This document shows positions 23,023 to 35,875 of a stretch of DNA of 64,000 bases, one piece after another; within the stretch, counting starts at the first letter, position 1, and every line of letters begins with the position of its first letter. The translations under genes were made by a program, and so were the position numbers. A model generated the notes under the pieces. The model saw nothing but the letters and a program-made list of their open reading frames with translations. It made no database searches and was not told the origin of the DNA. Source of the stretch: Gonocerus acuteangulatus (Eukaryota; Arthropoda; Insecta; Hemiptera; Coreidae); assembly GCA_946811695.1 (NCBI GenBank), contig OX328123.1, forward strand, positions 119,210,015 to 119,274,014, read 5' to 3'.

Positions 23023-24035
23023 TGTTAAGTATTGTATTACCATCGAATGACACATTATTTACTGTCAGTATACAATTATTTTGTATGAAAATTTCAATAT
23101 TCTTCTGATTGATATTTAATATTGTAAAGCAATAGCATGATAAGATTTGAATATGAATGGTTTTAATCTTAGAAAATTATATTTATTGGTTAATGTTCAA
23201 AGAATATCTCAAATAGAGTTGAAGGTAAGTATGTTAGGTTACTTCAACATTGACATGATAGAAACATTTTTATGAGTTTTAAGTAGGGAACGGATGTTCA
23301 TATAAAATAAAATTCAAAATATATACATGTATATTTAACTATATATAATGAAATATGTAATACAAAATTGAAAATAAGTTGAAAAAATTCGTAAAACATA
23401 TAAAATATTGAAAAGAAAATCATAAATAATTAGTACGGACTTTATTATCAATGGATAGAACAAAATATATTGAAATATAAAGCATAAAATTTGTGCTCAT
23501 TTTAAAATGGCATAAATGTTTCTACCGATGAACATTATTTTGAAACTTTGTTTGCAACAAAATGCGTTTTTAAATTATCAAACGTGAAATGACGCCGGTC
23601 TGATCTCATAAGGGCACATTTTTTTCTTGTGATTTTGCATCGAAAAATAGTCGACATGTGTCCGAGCGTTTCATCCAAAGCGTCGTAGGAGCTAAGAAAA
23701 ATAATAAAATAGTTTGAAAATTCATTATTTTATACCTCAAGTTTGGAAAATCATATCGACATGATTCTTTTACTAATTCATTCGGTATAGACACTAGATT
23801 AAACGAATAATACAATTCTTTCACAATAATTTGTTATATATTTTTTAAAACGCAATTACTCCTAAAGCATTACCGCCGGAGAAGCATGGCTGCTTTGATC
23901 TAGACTCAATGGGTAAATAATTATTTTCTTTCTCGGTTTCCCCTTTATTTTTTCAATCAAAAATAAAAAGAATATCAAAATATGTAGCGAAAATATGGCA
24001 GAATATGTAAAAATATGGATTTTCGTCGATGCGCC

Positions 24036-24109
<74 letters not shown>

Positions 24110-24464
24110 ATTTTTAACAAAATATGTAAAATAAAAACCTATTAAAATGCTTTAAAATCACTTAAAACGTTCTGAATTACATCAACAATTATGATTTTAG
24201 AATCAGAAAAAAATATGTAAATACAATAACGTCCGTTCCCTAGTTATAACACTACTATAATTTCTTTCAACAAAATGTATGAATAATTCATAATATATTT
24301 AGGTATATTTCTCCCTTCATTTAAATTCCATTTTCATATAAAATGCACTTTAAAGGTGAATATCCACTGTAATGTCTTAAAAGGGCGCTGACGCCTTGTA
24401 TTGCGGGTCTGCTGTCTAAAGCTTTACATTTTAACTCTAGAAGATAATAAAGGGAGCTTTATTT

Positions 24465-24466
<2 letters not shown>
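23020..24466. other. Unassigned AT-rich stretch with long poly(A)
   Basis: Contains a run of about 68 A at 24039-24106, flanked by similar text on both sides (ATATGTAAAAATATGGATTTT before, ATGGATTTTTAACAAAATATG after), as if the run expanded inside a short repeat. Nothing else recognised. Confidence 0.4.
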
Positions 24467-24467
<1 letters not shown>

Positions 24468-24524
<57 letters not shown>

Positions 24525-24964
24525 TTACATATATACATACATATGTGTGTGTTTAAGTGTGTATATATATTATTATATTAATTAATTTATTAATAATTTC
24601 AGTGTATGAATGTATTAAGAGCTACCTAAAGATGATGAGTGATCATATTTCGTGACTTCTTGCTAATATCTTTCCAAAGATATTTTTTTTAAAACAACTT
24701 TTAAAAATGAGGTTAATATTTCCTATTTGATGTTTACGAAAATGTATATGGAAACAACCCTTCTAAAAGTTCCCTGGGACCCTACGCTCTGCTGGCAAAT
24801 GTCTATTTCCGACTTTATTTCGTCCCCTCGTTCTTTAAATATCCCCACTTTTTTTGAGGAAATATAATCTCGAACAAAATGTCCCGGCAATCAGAATAAA
24901 AAAATCTCCTTTTTGTGTTAAAGACTTAAGAAACCTGAAAATAATCTTTGGCCCACTTTAGCCT

Positions 24965-25022
<58 letters not shown>
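24468..25022. repeat. (TG)n/(TA)n microsatellites with intervening unassigned DNA
   Basis: TG/TA tract at 24468-24520 and TA tract at 24966-25020; the 400 bp between them is unassigned. Confidence 0.85.
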
Positions 25023-25024
<2 letters not shown>

Positions 25025-26810
25025 TTATGAAAACTCATAGTTCTTCTTAGTCGTTCTTAGTAATAAATATCATTTATTTCCGACACGTTGTTATTTTTCC
25101 TGTTTTTTAAACTGCGTTGCACAGGATCACTTTTGTCTGATAACGTACAATGCTTCAAATGGAGATCTGAATGAATGATAAGAAAGAAAAATAGAGCAAC
25201 TTTTATCGGGGTCTACTTGTCGACTTTAATAACGGGCAAACCTTAAGAGTAACAAACAGAAAATACAATAGAATCATTTCTTAGATTGAGGGCTAGGAAG
25301 CGCCTATTGAGATTTCGAAATCTATGAAAAGTATGAATTCAAGAAATAATGAAAAACGAAAAGTGAATATGCGCAAAGAGCTTCACCAATCCCAGACTTT
25401 GAGAGGTCGTTAGGAACGCTTAAAAATTGTGATACTTCTTTTCGATTAAACAGCGCAATCTTTAAAGATAAAATGCAGGAGCTATCATCAAATGTACACT
25501 ATTGGTTGGTGTTAAATAGCCAGAAAGAGGCGTTGGTTTTGTGGTTTTTATGCCATATGGGGCATGCATAAAGATATGGGGGATGTGATTCAAAGACTAC
25601 AGTCCTGGTGGGTCGTGGCAAGTTCACTAGAGCCCCTCTCCTTGGACCTACTCATGATTCTCCGGGGGCTATTCAACTTCTGGGAAAACGAGTTTCATTC
25701 CTACGGGATACAGGTCATGTGGGGATTCTGGGAATAGAAAAGCCTCGATTTCTAGACTAAGGAAGAGACGTCAACGGCGTTGCCGGGAAATGCTTGCCTA
25801 CTTCTACGAATCGCTAAAGGAAACTATCTGGGAACCCACCTGCAACACTTAATCCCTTAGCCCACTCCGTCTACAAAGACTTCAGGCGAATAAGAGGGTT
25901 TTGCCCTCTTACAACATCCCTCGTCGTAGGCGTCGTCAACTTGATATAACTGTGGTGATGTGCTCGCTGTGTTGATAAAAATTAGCTACAATATCCTAAC
26001 TTATAATGATCTAGAAACAATTTCGGCGCCCACGGTATGTTTCATGAAATTCTAAATGATATATAATAATTTTAAAACGTCCGATATAGGATAAATTACC
26101 CAATAGTTGACTCTTTAAGGAGAGGTTATTTTATCTAAAATAATTCTGCACTTAGTTTTTGTAAAAAATAAATTTTAAATATATCAAATTATTCGTCTGC
26201 TCATTCTCTATGAGATTAAGTATTCTCTCATGTCAGCTGGATGAAGAAGCATCAGCTGTTCCTGTGTTTTATTTTCGAGTTTTTTGTCTCAAAGCAGTTG
26301 CCAATATTGCTGCCATCTAACATCTAGCGTATGTTAGTATTTTTATCTTTTAATGTCAAGAAATCACTATTATTATTATACATGACTAGTACTGCTCAAC
26401 CTATGATACAATATTGGTAGCGCCTGTATGATTAGCCCGCAATACTGGACGATATTGCAGGATCACTACCCCTTGACAATGTATATTTTAATTTTAACTT
26501 ACTTCTTTTTAATGGCATTGCATCTACGAGATCGAAATGGCAATTCTCGTTTCCTAAAGCGATTATGACCCGTTTGTGAAGTACAACCGATGACGCAATC
26601 CGTACGTGGAAACGATAACACATCTTCGTTTCATAAAACATTGGTCAATAAAAAATTGGATTTCACACAATACTCCGAAACCAATACTATTTTATTTTTA
26701 ATTAATTATAAACTATAGTAATTTTTTAATTAATTGAGATGTAAATATATTGAATATCCTCCGAATTCCAAAAATTAACCGTATGCTGTATGGTCACACA
26801 TGGCTATGTA
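25023..26810. other. Unassigned; GC-richer segment 25.5-25.95 kb
   Basis: 25572-25760 holds a 62-codon open stretch ending GHVGILGIEKPRFLD-stop. The neighbourhood to about 25950 is more GC-balanced than its flanks. It may be decayed coding sequence from an old transposon or retrocopy; I do not recognise it. The remainder is plain AT-rich DNA. Confidence 0.3.
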
Positions 26811-26811
26811 A

Positions 26812-26870
<59 letters not shown>

Positions 26871-26873
<3 letters not shown>

Positions 26874-28122
26874 GAAGGTGTTGTACCTCTGACCATATTG
26901 TACCTTTGACCACCGAGGCTGTAGCGGCATGTAGCAACATTTTATAAATTTTGGTGTAATTAGTGTTTAGCTCCTTCACTAGAGGGCTTGTGTAACCTAC
27001 TTTGGATTATTCAATTCAAAGAGGATTCTTGCAAAAAATACATACCCATTTCTACTATAAAAATGTTAGTTATTTAAGGATGACGTTTTGCCTCATAATA
27101 TTTTTTGTGTTATGTCTTTTTAAATGGAAATCATTTGACAAAATAGCTATTACAATAAGAAACATGGTGTAACTCCTGAAATTGATTTATCTTAACCCTA
27201 AAATTTTTAGCATGCTTTCTAATTTGCACTACCAGGGTGTTGTACCTCTGACCTCGACTAGGTGTTGTTCCTTTGACCAGGTCAAAGGTACAACACACCT
27301 GAGTAATTTTTTTAAAATTCAACTTTTATGTTCTTCTGCTACAATTTTTCTAAAAATAATTAATATTGGTTGCTTCAATTGTTTAAAGAATTTAAAAAAT
27401 AATAAATGAAATAAGTTCAAACTGAGTTTATCAATCCTGATTGTAGCAGTTCAAACCTATCGCCTCTTATTGTTCCACTTGAAGTTTTCAGACCTCATCG
27501 AAAAGCGCAGGCAAGGAAAATGTCAAATAGGGGCTGGCCTAAAGGGAAACCTCGTAAATATCCAATGTTTAAGATCCAATATTTGAATAAACAAACTTTA
27601 AGTGATAAGTTTACGAGGGAAGATGAAAATTTGTATGATATTGATGTTGAAGACATTATGGCTAAACTTCCATACCCTACTACTATTGCTAGTCGATCTG
27701 CTTGACAGTTAAAACGTTTATCGATTCGACTGGATTTTTCTGCATATTAAGCATAACATAATATAAAAGATAGTTTTTTTTTATTATACTCACATCCTTG
27801 TCCTGTATTTATTAAACTAACAATTAATTACAATATTACTGAATACACTTTTTTTTCTGCACTGCTGTGTTCTTTTTACGTGGTCAGAGGTACAACACCC
27901 CATGGTCAAAGGTACAACTACATGTTGTACCTTTGACCACTGTAAGATTATTTTTTTAAAAAATAATAAAAAATAGTAAATGTAAAGCTAGAACCTTGAA
28001 AAAATTAAATATGATAAGCAATAGAATACTAATTACAATGAAATAAAAAAAATGGATTTAGCTTCAATATTCAAGCCAAAAAAAATTTAATTTTGCAAAG
28101 TGGTCAAAGGTACAACACCTTC

Positions 28123-28125
<3 letters not shown>
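26871..28125 (+). mobile_element. pogo/Tigger-like transposon inserted in (TA)n
   Basis: The 25-bp terminal inverted repeats at 26871-26895 and 28101-28125 differ at one position; the 5' end starts GGGGAAGGTGTTGTACC. TA microsatellite lies directly outside both ends (26814-26870 and 28126-28170), so the TA target duplication merges with the tract. The end motif TTGTACC(T/C)TTGACC recurs internally near 26898, 27238, 27262 (two inverted), 27880, 27903 and 27924. A remnant of a pogo-type transposase tail lies at 27430-27705. Confidence 0.9.
27430..27705 (+). pseudogene. pogo/Tigger transposase C-terminal remnant
   Basis: The open frame reads NLSPLIVPLEVFRPHRKAQA, then RKMSNRGWPKGKPRKYPMFK and KFTREDENLYDIDVEDIM. 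In pogo/Tigger-type transposases a 'SP..I.P.PKA..RK....GR.KGK..I.T.TP' tail follows the DDE core, and this matches that layout. The DDE core itself is not present upstream, so only the tail survives inside the inverted repeats. The frame ends at TGA 27703-27705. The assignment rests on pattern only; the enclosing element's TA insertion independently supports it. Confidence 0.55.

Positions 28126-28170
<45 letters not shown>
28126..28170. repeat. (TA)n microsatellite
   Basis: Right half of the TA tract split by the pogo-like element; left half is 26814-26870. Confidence 0.97.
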
Positions 28171-28173
<3 letters not shown>

Positions 28174-30197
28174 TAAATATAATATGTTACTACATAACAC
28201 TTTCTTCTTTGTACATGGCTTGGATCAGTAAAAATAGTGTCGCAGAACGTTCTTTTTAAACCATTTTAATTATACATCTACACTACTTCTTTATATTAGT
28301 TCTCGACTCCTCTGAGGAGGTATATGTGGGAAGAGTTTTTAAATAAAGCACACACACACACACACACACACTTTCAGACAAAATCTTAATTGTTCATGTA
28401 ATAATAATGAATATAGGAATTCTTTAAAAAATACTAAATGTTCTTTTAATGAGATAACCACTAAAGTACACGAGTGATCGTTATTATAGTGACGCTGAAA
28501 CACTTCTCTTTTTTTTTTATCGGAAAGCATGATTTGAAAAGTTTGACAAATCTATGGGAGTTGAAAACAAGTTTTTATCGGGTAGGTGAATTTACAGCAC
28601 TGTATTTACATTTCATTTTTGAGTATTTACTGTAATTAAAGACATTTCAGTGCGAACAATATTTTAAAGTTTAGTACAGTTATGATGTTTCTTTTTTCCT
28701 TTCACTGAAGTCTCTTTCTCTAGTTTCGATAATATAGAATCTGGAATAATTTACAAACTATTGGGCTGTGCATAGGGAATCTTTTTGTATTTGTTATTGA
28801 ACCTTGGCTTATGGAATATTCGACCATTAATAAATTTCTAATTTATAGTATTTTGTCATACAATATAGTATAAAAATGAGAATAAAATAAACAAATAAGA
28901 TACAGTAACAAATATTTTAATATTACATATTTTTTCAAAATAATAATAGTATTTAATATGTATTAGGCCAGAAAGTTGTTAATGAATGAAATCATAATTC
29001 ATCTTTGTTGCTTAAATCAGTTTCATAAGTTGAAACATTACTTTTGGCTCTAAGAGATAGAACCAAAAAAAAAAAAAAAAAGTTTAGTTCTTTCAAAACT
29101 ATTTTCAAAATTTTTAGATGAGATGTAAGTAGATCATGTAAGCTGTTAGGTGTCTGTAGTCTGTTAGTTACGATATTTTTCACCTTTACACTTACAGTCA
29201 CTTCGCATCTTTCTGTTATTAATCGTTAGACTAGTCTTTTTACTTTCTAGACCTTATTAGAACATACAGGTACCCCCTTGATGGAGTGAAATCGTTATCC
29301 TGAAGAAGTGATCTACTTAAAATAAATATATAAATATTAATATTAATTTGAGGTAATATACGCCGCGTAAGTCTTAGAAGTACTTCCAAAATCAGTTATT
29401 ATAGACTGTTTATTAGTTATTAGATTCGAATCTATGAGGAGCTAATGTGTAATATGTGATTATGGATTAAGTGAATGTGATATTTATCACCTGGATACGT
29501 GATATTCAGCAGAGAGCTTGGAATTACTGCCTCGGCTCCCATCCATCATATCACAGCTTCCTAAGTAGACGTTTCGTATTTCCGCCTGTAAATTCATTTC
29601 TCCGTCTCCCTCACGGCCTATTTTTTTCTCGCTTCTGATTGAATAGTTTTTTTTTCTTTTAATTTATTTGGTTCTTTAAAGGATTGAGCTGGAGCTCTGT
29701 ATTTCCTCTCTGTATATATTAAATCATTTAAATGTATATAAAGAATATTAAAAGAAAATAAATAAATATTAATATGTAAAAATCACAAACTGTTCATAGA
29801 TTGGGTTTAGCCTGCTTTCGCGCAGCACCCTATAGGGAGGGGTCACGCTCAAATGGTCCACTCGATTCGAGAAAAGAAGTACAGATGAGAAACTCCGACT
29901 TATAAACTATAAGTCACGAAAATTTTCCCAATGAAATTTGTATACGTTTATATATGGAATTCTTACAAGACTAAATCCGATACTATGCATTTATTTAAAC
30001 TATTCTGTTTGCTTTATTTTTTTAATGTATGTATTTTATATATTTTCGTATCGTCTTTTCAGCATGTTAAATTGTAGTAATTAGACAATTTAAAAGTTCA
30101 AAACTTCAAATCACGTATTGCTATAGCTAAGATCATTAGTTTTCAAGTATCTTCTGTTAAAATATGAAGTTTATTTTTTACTTTAGAAATTGCTTTT

Positions 30198-30200
<3 letters not shown>
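28171..30200. other. Unassigned AT-rich stretch
   Basis: Short (CA)n at 28349-28372 and no recognised element. 29510-29640 and 29810-29885 are somewhat GC-richer but show no known coding motif. Confidence 0.35.
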
Positions 30201-30255
<55 letters not shown>

Positions 30256-30439
30256 AGTTCTTAAAATTTACTAGTTTCAAAGTTCCTTAAAATTATAAGT
30301 TATAATATAACAATAATAAATAATAATATAATAACAGATCACACTTTCTGTTAGCACAAACGTGGTGAAAAGCCTTTTGCAGAATAAAGAGCTATTGTGG
30401 AAAAACGAAACTTTTCTGACCTTCTGAATAAAGCATCCC

Positions 30440-30490
<51 letters not shown>
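30201..30490. repeat. Two (TA)n microsatellites
   Basis: TA tracts at 30201-30252 and 30441-30488 separated by about 190 bp of unassigned DNA. Confidence 0.95.
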
Positions 30491-30492
<2 letters not shown>

Positions 30493-31238
30493 GTTCTTTA
30501 ATTGTGATAGGCAATTTTTCCATATGATTTCTTACATTAAATTGCCTGAAAACGTTTACCTGTAAATTGCCTATGAACTCAAAACCGTAAATACTATGAT
30601 TTGTTTTCGTCAATTTCGCCGTAGTCGGAGTTCCTGGAGGCGGAATCTCCTGTTTGACGAATTTGACCATTCAGTAGATATGAAAGGAGTCTTGTTCTTT
30701 AAAAGAAATTTTATCATGGGCGCTAAGCTCTTTCAGGAGTTGCTGCTACCTTTCTGAGAGCTTTGATATTATGTCACTTTTAGAAAACAGCATAAGCTTC
30801 ACGAACTATGTTCCGAAGTACGCAGTTGCTTGCAGAGATGGACGATGGATTCCTACCCCATGGATTATCAATTTGAATTATCTTAGAGATAATAAATTAT
30901 CGCGAAGCGAATGAAATCTTCTAGAAAAAAAAATAACATGATCTGAATTTAGGGGGCCTAAGTTGTAGAGACGGAGGGCATGTGAGATAAATGCAACCCC
31001 GCCGTAATTTATTTGTGTAGGAAAATATGTTTATGGAGATAAAAAATACCATCATCTTATCTTACCTTCCGCCCCTTACGTAGCTAATAACCTATGCATT
31101 CATGAAAATTTATATTTTCATTTCATGTTCTCATGAAACGGAAATAGGATCAGGACAATAATCTTCAAGAGTGGCATGTAACTCCTGCCAGCCGTTTTGA
31201 AACAGAATCCCTAGTAATGAGTGTAGTAGTAACTCCTA
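30491..31238. other. Unassigned stretch
   Basis: Moderately balanced composition, with no recognised protein or repeat family. Confidence 0.3.
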
Positions 31239-31655
31239 AACAATTAGGAGTTAAGTGCTTACAACTTCGAAATTGATAGTTTTGTTATTTTTAACGGGGT
31301 TCTGTCTCTGTTTACCTAACCTATCTCTGTTTTTTTTTTTATTGCATTTAAAAATAAACTGAGTATTTTGTAAAATAAGGTAAGAAAATGAGAAACGTTT
31401 TAATAGTGTTTCCAAGAGAAAACGTTGAGAAAGAGAATGGTGACATTTCTGCTTAGGATACTTTAAATTTCCTGTTGTGGCGCTTAAAATCTTATATTAC
31501 TTACTTCGCTTTGAGATTTCATTGTATATATTTTACAAAAGATCATAACGTATCAATAAATGCTTCTATGCCTTTATTATTGGCACTAGGGATATGAACG
31601 GAACCGCGCTAAAGTGGCGCAGTTCCTGTGAGTAGGGGTTTTTATAATTCAAAAT
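31239..31655 (+). repeat. GCGCGG-family repeat, right part
   Basis: AGTTAAGTGCTTACAACTTCGAAATTGATAG, CTGTCTCTGTTTACCTAACC, TTTCCTGTTGTGGCGC, ending GGGATATGAACGGAACCGCGCTAAAG and CAGTTCCTGTGAG. Collinear with 13235-13310 joined to 11480-11790, and with the right end at 61.99-62.05 kb. Confidence 0.75.
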
Positions 31656-32690
31656 GGACAGCTGACTAAATTATCAATTATTTATTTAGTTTTTTTTTTG
31701 GGTTCAAAAGCAACTGCTAATGCCCAAACTTTGCTTTTTCCCCCCTTTACGGCACATATTTACCATTTGATGTGCGCGATATCTACCGGGTTTCGTTGCA
31801 AAGACTGGTAATAAACACAAATAAAAACCGCTTAGTTCCGTGTATGGTTATACATATAAGGGAGGGGTATCTAGTATTTAGGATCGATGAAGTAAAAGAT
31901 TTGAAGAAATTTCTCAAAGATTCTTCCATGAGTGCAGAATCAATAAATACACTCCCTTCGGTCAGTGCTAATAAAATACTGATTATGACTACGTAAACTT
32001 TTGGAGGTCTGAGTGAATAAATGTCTTTAATTTATAAATTTAAAGAGAATACAAAATAACATTTTTGAACGTATTAACACTTTCGCTGCGGGTGTCATTA
32101 CGGAAGGACATTAGCGATCCTATCCGCTTACGAGTGTCCCTTCAGAAGGAAACTCCACCATTAGTTTTCCCATTAGATCCAAAAGGCTCGTAAATGGGGG
32201 GGGGGGGATTCACTTTTACAGCTTCAGGAAAGGCAGTTACCTTTAGCATTTTTAGGGCTTTCCAACAGTGTTTTCCGTTTTCATATCGGCTGACTGAAAT
32301 TTGTACATGAAAAATTCGAACAAAAAATGTACTAGCTTTTGATGTATTCCCAAAAAATGAGAGCCGCAACGAAAGTGTTAATGTGATTACAGCGTTTATA
32401 CTTTGAGTGCCATGAGTATTAGACGGTGACCAAATCCAAGTATTAAACCCATCCAAACGTATTTTAACTTGACCGAGAACCGGTGTATTCAATGTATTAT
32501 GCTGGATTATAATTATAATTATCTGAGGGTTTGGTTAAATGACATTTGACATAACTTTAATATCTAAGGATCTTTAATCCTAAAGACCACTAATTCCGTA
32601 AGACAGGTTTCTTGTTTTCAGCCATGTTTTGTTATACGGTAGAATAAATGTCTAAGATGTCGACCAAAAAGCCTTTTCTCCCCTAATATT
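31656..32690. other. Diverged repeat and unassigned DNA
   Basis: 31870-31975 repeats the 5750-5850 segment (GGATCGATGAAGTAAAAGATT.., CATGAGTGCAGAATCAATA). A G9 run lies at 32197-32206. A 116-codon minus-strand frame (32142-32492) is Ser/Thr/Asn-rich with no recognised motif, so I do not call it a gene. Confidence 0.4.
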
Positions 32691-33301
32691 ATATTTTGTC
32701 GACAAAGCCTGCGGAGCCAGGAGAGGCTTGGTGTGCCGTCGGCGGTCCCCTAGGGGTTGCCCTCATTGGGTGGCATTATTCAAAAACTTTTTGTCTTGTT
32801 TTATTCACATCTATCTTAATCTATCTATGGTCCTAATATTCATTCCTCTATTTTGTTTTGTCTAAATCATTTATACCACCATGTTTGTAATCGGAGCTAC
32901 TTTACATTGTCTGGCTATGGGATTAACAGCCTCAAGCTTGACAAAATATATGTTATGGTTAAACCCTGGTCTCACGGAGAGATCATAATGTCAGGAACGA
33001 AATTATTTCACTTCTCTAAGAAAAAATGTTTATATGCCTTGAAGAGGTTTATGGAGTCGATTATAAGGGATGTCCGAGATATGCCGACATAATTGCCTTC
33101 AAGGAAAAATCGAGAGAAGCATACGTTATCGACCCTACCGTGAGAGATGAGACGAACGATCCACAGCAAGCGGAAAAAATCAATGCAGAAAAACAAGGAA
33201 TTTATACCAAATGTCTTGAATTTGACCAAGAAAAATTCTGGCAAAGGAAGTATATAGTTCAAGGCCTTTTGGTTTGGCGCAAGACTTTTTGCAAGATTTA
33301 G
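32691..33301 (+). pseudogene. R2-like non-LTR retrotransposon endonuclease (RLE) fragment
   Basis: The frame 33026-33301 reads YADIIAFKEKSREAYVIDPT, then VRDETND, INAEKQGIY, and a terminal VQGLLVWRKTFCKI. 'R.DI.AF.....A.VIDPT.R.E......EK..IY' is the pattern of the restriction-like endonuclease at the C-terminus of R2-type and related non-LTR elements. The Asp in ADII and the Asp in IDPT would be the metal-binding acidic residues. No reverse transcriptase is visible upstream, so this is a 5'-truncated copy. The GC-richer 32700-32790 (GCCTGCGGAGCCAGGAGAGG) may be part of the same insertion; that is a guess. Confidence 0.65.
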
Positions 33302-33475
33302 GCGTGGACCCAAAGGTGAACCCAAAGGTGATCTATTTCTATAGATTCCCTGTGGTTACTCCATAATCATATAAACGGGAGCTAACCAGCTGCTTATCAA
33401 TCTTTCGAAAATCGTATAATCTTTGTTCAAAGTTATCATTATATTTCTTTGCATTCTTCTAAAGATCGATAAGTA
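33302..33475. other. Unassigned spacer
   Basis: Contains a short direct repeat, GGTGAACCCAAAGGTGA. Otherwise nothing recognised. Confidence 0.3.
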
Positions 33476-33479
33476 CGCT

Positions 33480-34005
33480 GTGTTTATAGCACCCCAAAAC
33501 ATTTGGGCAGCATACTTCATTTATTTTAAATAAAGAATTCCTCTTCTCAGGAGAAGCTTTGTAAACGATGCATATTCCTTAAAACGATTTGCGTAATCTT
33601 ATCGAATTCAAAAAATTAATATTATAAGACGTCAAGGAATTATTTGGGTTTTGCTAAGATAAAACGTCAGATTTTCAGAAAATGTTGACTTTTCGGCATT
33701 CTCTTTGGCATCATTCTTCAGCAAGAAATGCCTAGGTGAAGGAAGAAGACCACGATAACTGTTAGGTGACTATAGATTAGCATACAAGGGACACATTCTC
33801 CCGTGTAGAATCCTCCTTTCTTACACATATTCTTGGTCATCTAAATGTCATCCTAGTTTATCTCCATTCCCTAGCTATTTGCTAAATACGTCTGCCAAAG
33901 AACGTTTGAAGTATAGATTTTTCTTAAAATTTGACGTTTTATCGTAGCCGAATCCTAACCATTCCTTGAATTCTTATCACTCTAACGTCTATCTTCATCT
34001 CGTCA
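33480..34005. mobile_element. Penelope-like element terminal repeats, inverted pair
   Basis: TTGGGTTTTGCTAAGATAAAACGTCAGATTTTCAG (33640-33682) is a diverged copy of the terminal repeat at 50062-50100, and 33925-34000 (TTTGACGTTTTATCGTAGCCGAATCC) is the same sequence inverted. TGTGTTTATAGCACCCCAA (33480-33500) is shared with 7370. On the minus strand 33680-33720 reads CTGAAGAATGATGCC..GCCGAAAAGTC, a degenerate match to the hammerhead-like motif at 50.1 kb. No reverse transcriptase lies between the arms; this looks like a terminal-repeat-only remnant. Confidence 0.6.
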
Positions 34006-35635
34006 GTTAAGGGGTAACACTACCTTGTGCGAGCAAAATCAATATCATTTTCTTGAAATTATGTATAAATCAATATTTTTCAAAATTTTATATTAAACGT
34101 TTTATAAGTGATGTTAAAGTTTGCAAAAAAAAAAACAAAAACAACTTTTAACTCTTTTTTCACGGGCGATAGGCTGCAGGTGGCAATTTTTAATATAGAA
34201 TGAAAAACTAAAATTATTTCGAAAGAATAAGGTTAATTCTAGTAAATTACGTACGATTTTTAAGAAATATTATTTTTCCCCAAAAAGGGGAAACAATTAT
34301 TCATTTTCTATTAAAAAAGCCGTCGATAATGGGTTATATAACATTATAATTCAATGAATCGAAAAAATCCTACGTACTTCACTAGCGAATATCATTAATA
34401 AGCGGGAGTTAAAATTTGAAGTTGATCGGGCAAAAATTGAAGACGCTAGAGTATCGCCCGATTTAAAAAACATAGTTTTGAGAAAACAACTTTAAAGTTT
34501 AATGTTTTGAAAAGGTTCATTTTTTCCTCTTTAATTCTTTTCATACTTTCTTGAAATAATGATTAAAAAAAAGCGTTATAATTTAGACATGTATTGAAGA
34601 AGTACCTACAAAAAACTTAAAAATTATAAAGGGACCTATCGAAGCTCCCTCAAAAAATCATCTTAAAATCAGCATAGCGTTCACTCGGCATCGGGTCTTC
34701 ACTCAGAAAATCGTATTTTTTGCCCATGTAAAAACTTTTTCTTCATATGAATACTTCAAAAATGGTTATTATCATTTTTGATTATTTAAGGAAGAATTTT
34801 AGCTCATAAAAAACATGGTAAAAAAAAGTTACAAGTTAGTATTACCTATTAATAATTTGTGCGGATAGTATGTGAAATATATTGATTAAAACCGGTATTA
34901 CAGGCACCAAAATTGACAAAGAACAGGTCATAGCAAACTCTAAACTGAGCATACTCCACCCATCTATTCTAAAGCTAACCTATAATATAAACAAGTCATG
35001 CAAAGACGCTTCTCATTTAATTATCGTGTTTTCTTGAAAGAATCATTTTACTGCTAAATAGTAAAAGCAGTGATTAATATTTTTTGAATTTTCTTAAAAT
35101 TTATTATGAGTTCCACGACTGTAGCGATTAATTCATTATTATAGCAGAATTAAAGTCCGTTAAAGTAGCAGTCAGTGTGTAATAAAAACAAAACACAAGA
35201 AAAAGAAAAAACATGATAAGGAAATGTGGTAATTATTTTTATTTATTTTTTGGAGCACTGCAACAAAAACTATATGCTCTTACATTTCTGAAACATTCCC
35301 ATTAACAGTTACAAATAAAGTGTACAATAAAAGATAGGTGTTGACAAACTACAGAGCTGTCTTTGGAAATAAAACCAAAATAGAATAAAGAGGTTTTATG
35401 ATGAACATTGAGTGCTAGACTTTAACCAGTTAAAATGATAGCCTAATATACTAATTTATGAAAATAGAGTACCTTTAAATAATATTATTCATATTGTGCG
35501 TTACATGTTGATGTGTTTTAAATATTAGAGTATAGAGTTTATGTATGGACTACCCTTTGTGAGAAGTTCTTGTAGGTCGTGTGGAATGTTCAGTTTGTCA
35601 CGTCTTTTACATTCAGTGAGTATATGTTTTTTTTT
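34006..35635. other. Unassigned AT-rich stretch
   Basis: No repeat family or protein recognised; scattered poly(A) runs. Confidence 0.35.
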
Positions 35636-35875
35636 TTTTTTTTTTTATCGTTCTGAAGGGTGTATTCAAACGCGGGAGGTCATGGGCACCCAACGAAAGG
35701 AAGGAACCTTTTAAATAAATCTTAAATACATTTTTAATTTTATTATATAGAAAATGGATAATTGAAATAAAGAATAAAGAGAAAAACGATTTAAAAGAAA
35801 AAAAAAATCTATAAGCCTCTAGCCCACACCGCGGAAAGGGCTCCGTCCGAGCCCAGAACCACCGCGAAGTATATG
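35636..35875. other. GC-rich-flanked insert bounded by poly(T)
   Basis: Starts at a T run (35628-35646), then GGGAGGTCATGGGCACCCAACG, and ends CCACACCGCGGAAAGGGCTCCGTCCGAGCCCAGAACC. On the minus strand this would be a GC-rich head with an A tail, as in a SINE or short LINE end, but no tRNA boxes are evident. AGTATATGTTT occurs just before (35618-35628) and just after (35868-35877), a possible target duplication. Confidence 0.4.
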
